A program made the position numbers and the translations under genes. Below, in pieces: positions 61,233 to 64,000 of a stretch of 64,000 nt of DNA. This stretch comes from Chitinophagaceae bacterium (lineage in GTDB: Bacteria > Bacteroidota > Bacteroidia > Chitinophagales > Chitinophagaceae), in assembly GCA_947452965.1 (NCBI GenBank), contig CANGEW010000008.1, positions 1 to 64,000 on the forward strand, written 5' to 3'. Below the pieces are notes generated by a model. The model did no database searches, was not told where the DNA came from, and worked only from the letters and a program-made list of their open reading frames with translations. Numbering within the stretch: position 1 is the stretch's first letter; each line of letters starts with the position of its first letter.

Positions 61233-61763
61233 TTATGCTTCAGCGCTTTCATCACTTGGTGCATCAGTAGAGGCCGCTTCAACAGGCGCTTCTTCTGAAG
61301 CTGGTGCTTCTGTTGCCTTCTTTTTACTACCCGCACGACGAGTTTTTTTAGCAGGTTCAGCACTTTGACTTATTCCTTTGCCGTATATCTCGTTGAAATC
61401 AACTAATTCAATCATCGCCATTTCAGCATTATCACCTGTACGAGCACCCAATTTAATGATGCGAGTGTAACCACCAGGGCGACCTGCCACTTTTGGAGCT
61501 ACCACTGTAAACAATTCTTTTACAGCTTCTTTATCATTTAAATAGCTGAATACAATACGATGATTATGCATGATAGCTTCTTTGCTTTCCGTAGCCTTTG
61601 TTTTTGTAATCAATGGCTCGATATAAGTGCGAAGTGCTTTAGCTTTTGCAACTGTAGTTGTGATTCTCTTGTGAGTAATCAATTGACAACCTAAATTCAT
61701 CATCAAAGCCTTTCTGTGAGAGGCTGTTCTGCTAAGGTTGTTGTTTTTGTTTCCGTGACGCAT
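61233..61763 (-). CDS. rplQ: 50S ribosomal protein L17
   Basis: A large-subunit protein near the exit tunnel. [23 protein letters not shown] is the standard N-terminus (first 20 of it being nearly invariant), and [26 protein letters not shown] closes the core (about 97-122). A long Ala/Glu-rich tail (about 130-176) is added, as usual in Bacteroidota. It is the last gene of the alpha operon. Confidence 0.95.
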   Translation of the reverse strand: MRHGNKNNNLSRTASHRKALMMNLGCQLITHKRITTTVAKAKALRTYIEPLITKTKATESKEAIMHNHRIVFSYLNDKEAVKELFTVVAPKVAGRPGGYTRIIKLGARTGDNAEMAMIELVDFNEIYGKGISQSAEPAKKTRRAGSKKKATEAPASEEAPVEAASTDAPSDESAEA

Positions 61764-61848
61764 GACTTTTAATTTTTAAACCCTATACCGTGTCAGGAAT
61801 TACAGGGCGTGTGATGTATAATCATTGGCAAGTAGCCCAATGTTGTTA

Positions 61849-62844
61849 TTATTCGTCGTCTAATTTTAATTTGCTCAAATCCATACCAAAACTCAAACCT
61901 CTTTCGTGTAATACTTGATCGATTTCACTTAAAGACTTTTGACCAAAGTTTCTGAATTTCATCAAATCTTCTTGTTCGTATTGTACTAATTCGCTCAATG
62001 AGTTGATTTTAGCAGCTTTTAAACAATTGAAAGCACGTACAGAAAGATCTAAATCTTCTAATGGTGTTTTCAACATTTTTCTCAACTGCAAAGTTTGTTC
62101 ATCGACTAAATCTTCTTTCTTGTCTTCTTTAGAATCGAAAGTGATATTTTCATCAGTGATGATCATCAAGTGCTGAATTAAAATACGACTTGCTTGCTTA
62201 ACAGCTTCTTCTGGATGAATAGTGCCATCAGTAACCACTTCCATGATTAATTTTTCGAAGTCCGTTCTTTGCTCAACACGAGTGTTTTCAATTAAATATT
62301 TTACATTTTTAATTGGTGTATAAATTGCATCAACAGGAATGTATCCAAAGTGTGAACTTTTTTCTTTTTGTTCTTCCGCTGGAACGTATCCACGACCTCT
62401 ACCAATTGTGATTTCGATATCAAGTTTAGCACTTGCATCAAGAGTACAAATCAATAATTCTGGATTAATTACCTGGAAAGAAGGCGATGCATCTCCAATC
62501 ATACCTGCTGTAAATGCAGTTTGATTTTTGATGGACAAAGTTACCTTTTCAGTATTCGCGTCATTTTCTACTTTAGACATGAAACGAACTTGCTTTAAAT
62601 TCAAAATCATTTCAGTTACGTCTTCAGTAACACCTTTGATGGTAGCAAACTCATGGTCAGCACCAGCAATGTTGATACCGATAATTGCATACCCTTCTAA
62701 TGAGTTTAATAAAACTCTGCGAAGAGCATTACCAATTGTAACGCCGTACCCTGGTTCTAGTGGACGGAATTCGAATTGAGCTTCGAAATCAGTTGCTTTC
62801 TGAAGAACAATTTTATCTGGTTTAACAAAATTAAAAATAGCCAT
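61849..62844 (-). CDS. rpoA: RNA polymerase alpha subunit
   Basis: Scaffold for polymerase assembly and contact for activators. FEFRPLEPGYGVTIGNALRRVLLNSL (about 25-50) is the dimerisation core. The C-terminal domain (about 252-325), LDLSVRAFNCLKAAKINSLSELV, contacts upstream DNA and regulators. Length 331 aa is normal. It lies between rpsD (78 bases upstream) and rplQ (85 bases downstream). Confidence 0.97.
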   Translation of the reverse strand: MAIFNFVKPDKIVLQKATDFEAQFEFRPLEPGYGVTIGNALRRVLLNSLEGYAIIGINIAGADHEFATIKGVTEDVTEMILNLKQVRFMSKVENDANTEKVTLSIKNQTAFTAGMIGDASPSFQVINPELLICTLDASAKLDIEITIGRGRGYVPAEEQKEKSSHFGYIPVDAIYTPIKNVKYLIENTRVEQRTDFEKLIMEVVTDGTIHPEEAVKQASRILIQHLMIITDENITFDSKEDKKEDLVDEQTLQLRKMLKTPLEDLDLSVRAFNCLKAAKINSLSELVQYEQEDLMKFRNFGQKSLSEIDQVLHERGLSFGMDLSKLKLDDE

Positions 62845-62922
62845 TTGTATTTTGTTGTTTTAAGTTTTTGTAATGAAGCTGTAATGAGTACAACTATTTT
62901 ATTTATGAAAGTGATATAATTG

Positions 62923-63528
62923 TTATTTACTATACAATTCCACGATCAATTGTTCTTTGATATTTTCTGGAACACTTTCTCTTTCTGGATAAGTGATAAA
63001 AGTTCCTTTCATATCTGTTTCGCTCCAATCAATCCAACTGAATTTTGGATTTTTTCCACGAACTGCACCAGAAATAGAAGTATTGGCAGCGCTTTTATTT
63101 TTGATACCAATTACATCACCTGGCATACAGCTGTATGAAGGGATGTTTACGATAGCGCCGTTCACCGTTACGTGCTTATGGCTAACTAATTGTCTTGCTG
63201 CTTGACGACTAGGAGCAATGCCCATTCTAAAAACAGTATTATCTAAACGAGCTTCCAATAATTTGATTAAGTTTTCACCAGTAACTCCTTTTCTACGAGC
63301 TGCTTCTTCGAATGTTTTGCGGAATTGTTTTTCCAACAAGCCATACGTGTACTTAGCTTTTTGTTTTTCTTTCAACTGAACACCGTACTCGCTTAAAGTT
63401 TTACGCTTTTTGCTTGCACCATGTTGACCTGGAGGATTGCTGTTTTTTGTTAACCACTTACCATTACCGGTAATAGGTTCGCCGAAACGACGTGAGATTT
63501 TGGTTTTGGGGCCTGTGTAACGTGCCAT
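62923..63528 (-). CDS. rpsD: 30S ribosomal protein S4
   Basis: A primary 16S rRNA-binding protein. [19 protein letters not shown] and [24 protein letters not shown] are the conserved N-terminal elements, and the S4 RNA-binding domain (about 93-155) includes [20 protein letters not shown] and [10 protein letters not shown]. The N-terminal region lacks the zinc cysteines. In many bacteria S4 also represses its own operon; no such site is assigned here. Confidence 0.97.
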   Translation of the reverse strand: MARYTGPKTKISRRFGEPITGNGKWLTKNSNPPGQHGASKKRKTLSEYGVQLKEKQKAKYTYGLLEKQFRKTFEEAARRKGVTGENLIKLLEARLDNTVFRMGIAPSRQAARQLVSHKHVTVNGAIVNIPSYSCMPGDVIGIKNKSAANTSISGAVRGKNPKFSWIDWSETDMKGTFITYPERESVPENIKEQLIVELYSK

Positions 63529-63614
63529 AGTTGTAATTAGTTGACCTTTTAGTGACGATGTATCATTAAAAGGTCTTTAAATGAATGATACACCCGTTTT
63601 AAAATATGTTTGAA

Positions 63615-64000
63615 TTATACTCTTCTTTTCTTTGGAGGACGGCAACCATTATGTGGCAATGGTGTAACGTCTTTGATCATTGAAACTTCCAATCCGCTTT
63701 GAGAAAGTGAACGAATAGCTCCTTCACGACCACTTCCTGGTCCTTTAACATAAACATCTACTCTTTTTAGACCTGCATCGATAGCTGTTTTTGCAGCATC
63801 AGCACCAGCCATTTGAGCAGCATAAGGTGTATTTTTCTTACTACCTCTGAAACCCATTTTACCAGCAGATGACCAAGAGATTACTTGTCCTTGTTTGTTA
63901 GTAAGACTGATGATAATGTTATTGAAGCTTGCTACAATATGAGCATCTCCATAACTGTCTACTTTTACTACACGCTTTTTTGCGGCAGCTTTTGCGCTTT
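63615..64000 (-). CDS. rpsK: 30S ribosomal protein S11, N-terminus beyond the window edge
   Basis: The gene runs off the right edge: 128 codons of a protein of about 130 aa are visible. The frame continues upstream of the internal Met at 63857 through [26 protein letters not shown], typical S11 N-terminal sequence. The middle, [20 protein letters not shown], and the end, [16 protein letters not shown], are the family signatures. The start codon is not in the window. rpsD lies 86 bases downstream. Confidence 0.96.
   Translation of the reverse strand, partial: SAKAAAKKRVVKVDSYGDAHIVASFNNIIISLTNKQGQVISWSSAGKMGFRGSKKNTPYAAQMAGADAAKTAIDAGLKRVDVYVKGPGSGREGAIRSLSQSGLEVSMIKDVTPLPHNGCRPPKKRRV

Overview
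The window looks like chromosomal DNA of an AT-rich member of the Bacteroidota, most likely of the Chitinophagaceae or a close relative. The lineage is inferred from gene content: two secreted proteins with type IX secretion C-terminal domains, DUF3810, DUF4954, DUF5683 and DUF5777 proteins, an HmuY-type haem lipoprotein, a short-chain threonine dehydrogenase, TAnnTTTG promoter elements, few Shine-Dalgarno sequences, and tRNA genes without an encoded CCA end.

Region 1 (about 135-16332) is an integrated mobile island of about 16.2 kb. A tyrosine integrase (14938-16230) and an overlapping excisionase-like gene end next to a tRNA-Leu(UAA) gene. The last 15 bases of that tRNA region (16318-16332) recur as a direct repeat at 135-149, which marks the two ends. 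The terminator that originally followed the tRNA appears to lie outside the far end (60-83). The cargo includes a five-gene restriction operon on the minus strand (10052-4184): a small XRE regulator, an Mrr-like nuclease with a PUA-like reader, a fused Eco57I-type restriction-methylase, an unknown protein, and an SRA-HNH modification-dependent nuclease. Other cargo is a serine recombinase, an XRE regulator with an operator-like palindrome, a replication-like protein, a 59-residue ribbon-helix-helix gene, and three unfamiliar genes at 11662-14473 that may form a conflict or toxin system. I see no relaxase and no capsid or tail gene.

Region 2 (16319-25002) is core chromosome: tRNA-Leu, tRNA-Gly, a family 2 glycosyltransferase, an orphan histidine kinase, another tRNA-Leu, a DUF2130 protein, a phosphopantetheinyl transferase, dcd, a DUF3810 metallopeptidase-like protein, then DUF177, rpmF and plsX. 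Region 3 (25156-31241) is an exported redox and haem cluster: a lipoprotein, a cytochrome-like lipoprotein, an OB-fold protein, YceI, DUF5777 and a Rieske protein, then a TonB-dependent receptor translationally overlapped by hmuY. Region 4 (31445-34235) holds two secreted proteins, one with dockerin-like repeats and one with a sorting domain.

Region 5 (34323-60000) is mostly housekeeping: dapD, a heptosyltransferase-like gene, a Sua5/YrdC protein, a DEAD-box helicase with a long structured leader, a membrane metallophosphoesterase, parA, parB, dapB, four small outer-membrane barrels, threonine dehydrogenase, kdsA, PspC, aconitase, a SET protein, mgtE, glmS, a large lamin-tail secreted protein, DUF4954 and aroQ. 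Two intergenic blocks (41720-41850 and 48484-48700) are related members of an interspersed repeat family in opposite orientations. Region 6 (60032-64000) is carA and the end of the ribosomal alpha operon on the minus strand: rpsK (cut by the window edge), rpsD, rpoA and rplQ. All functions are read from protein motifs without database searches.
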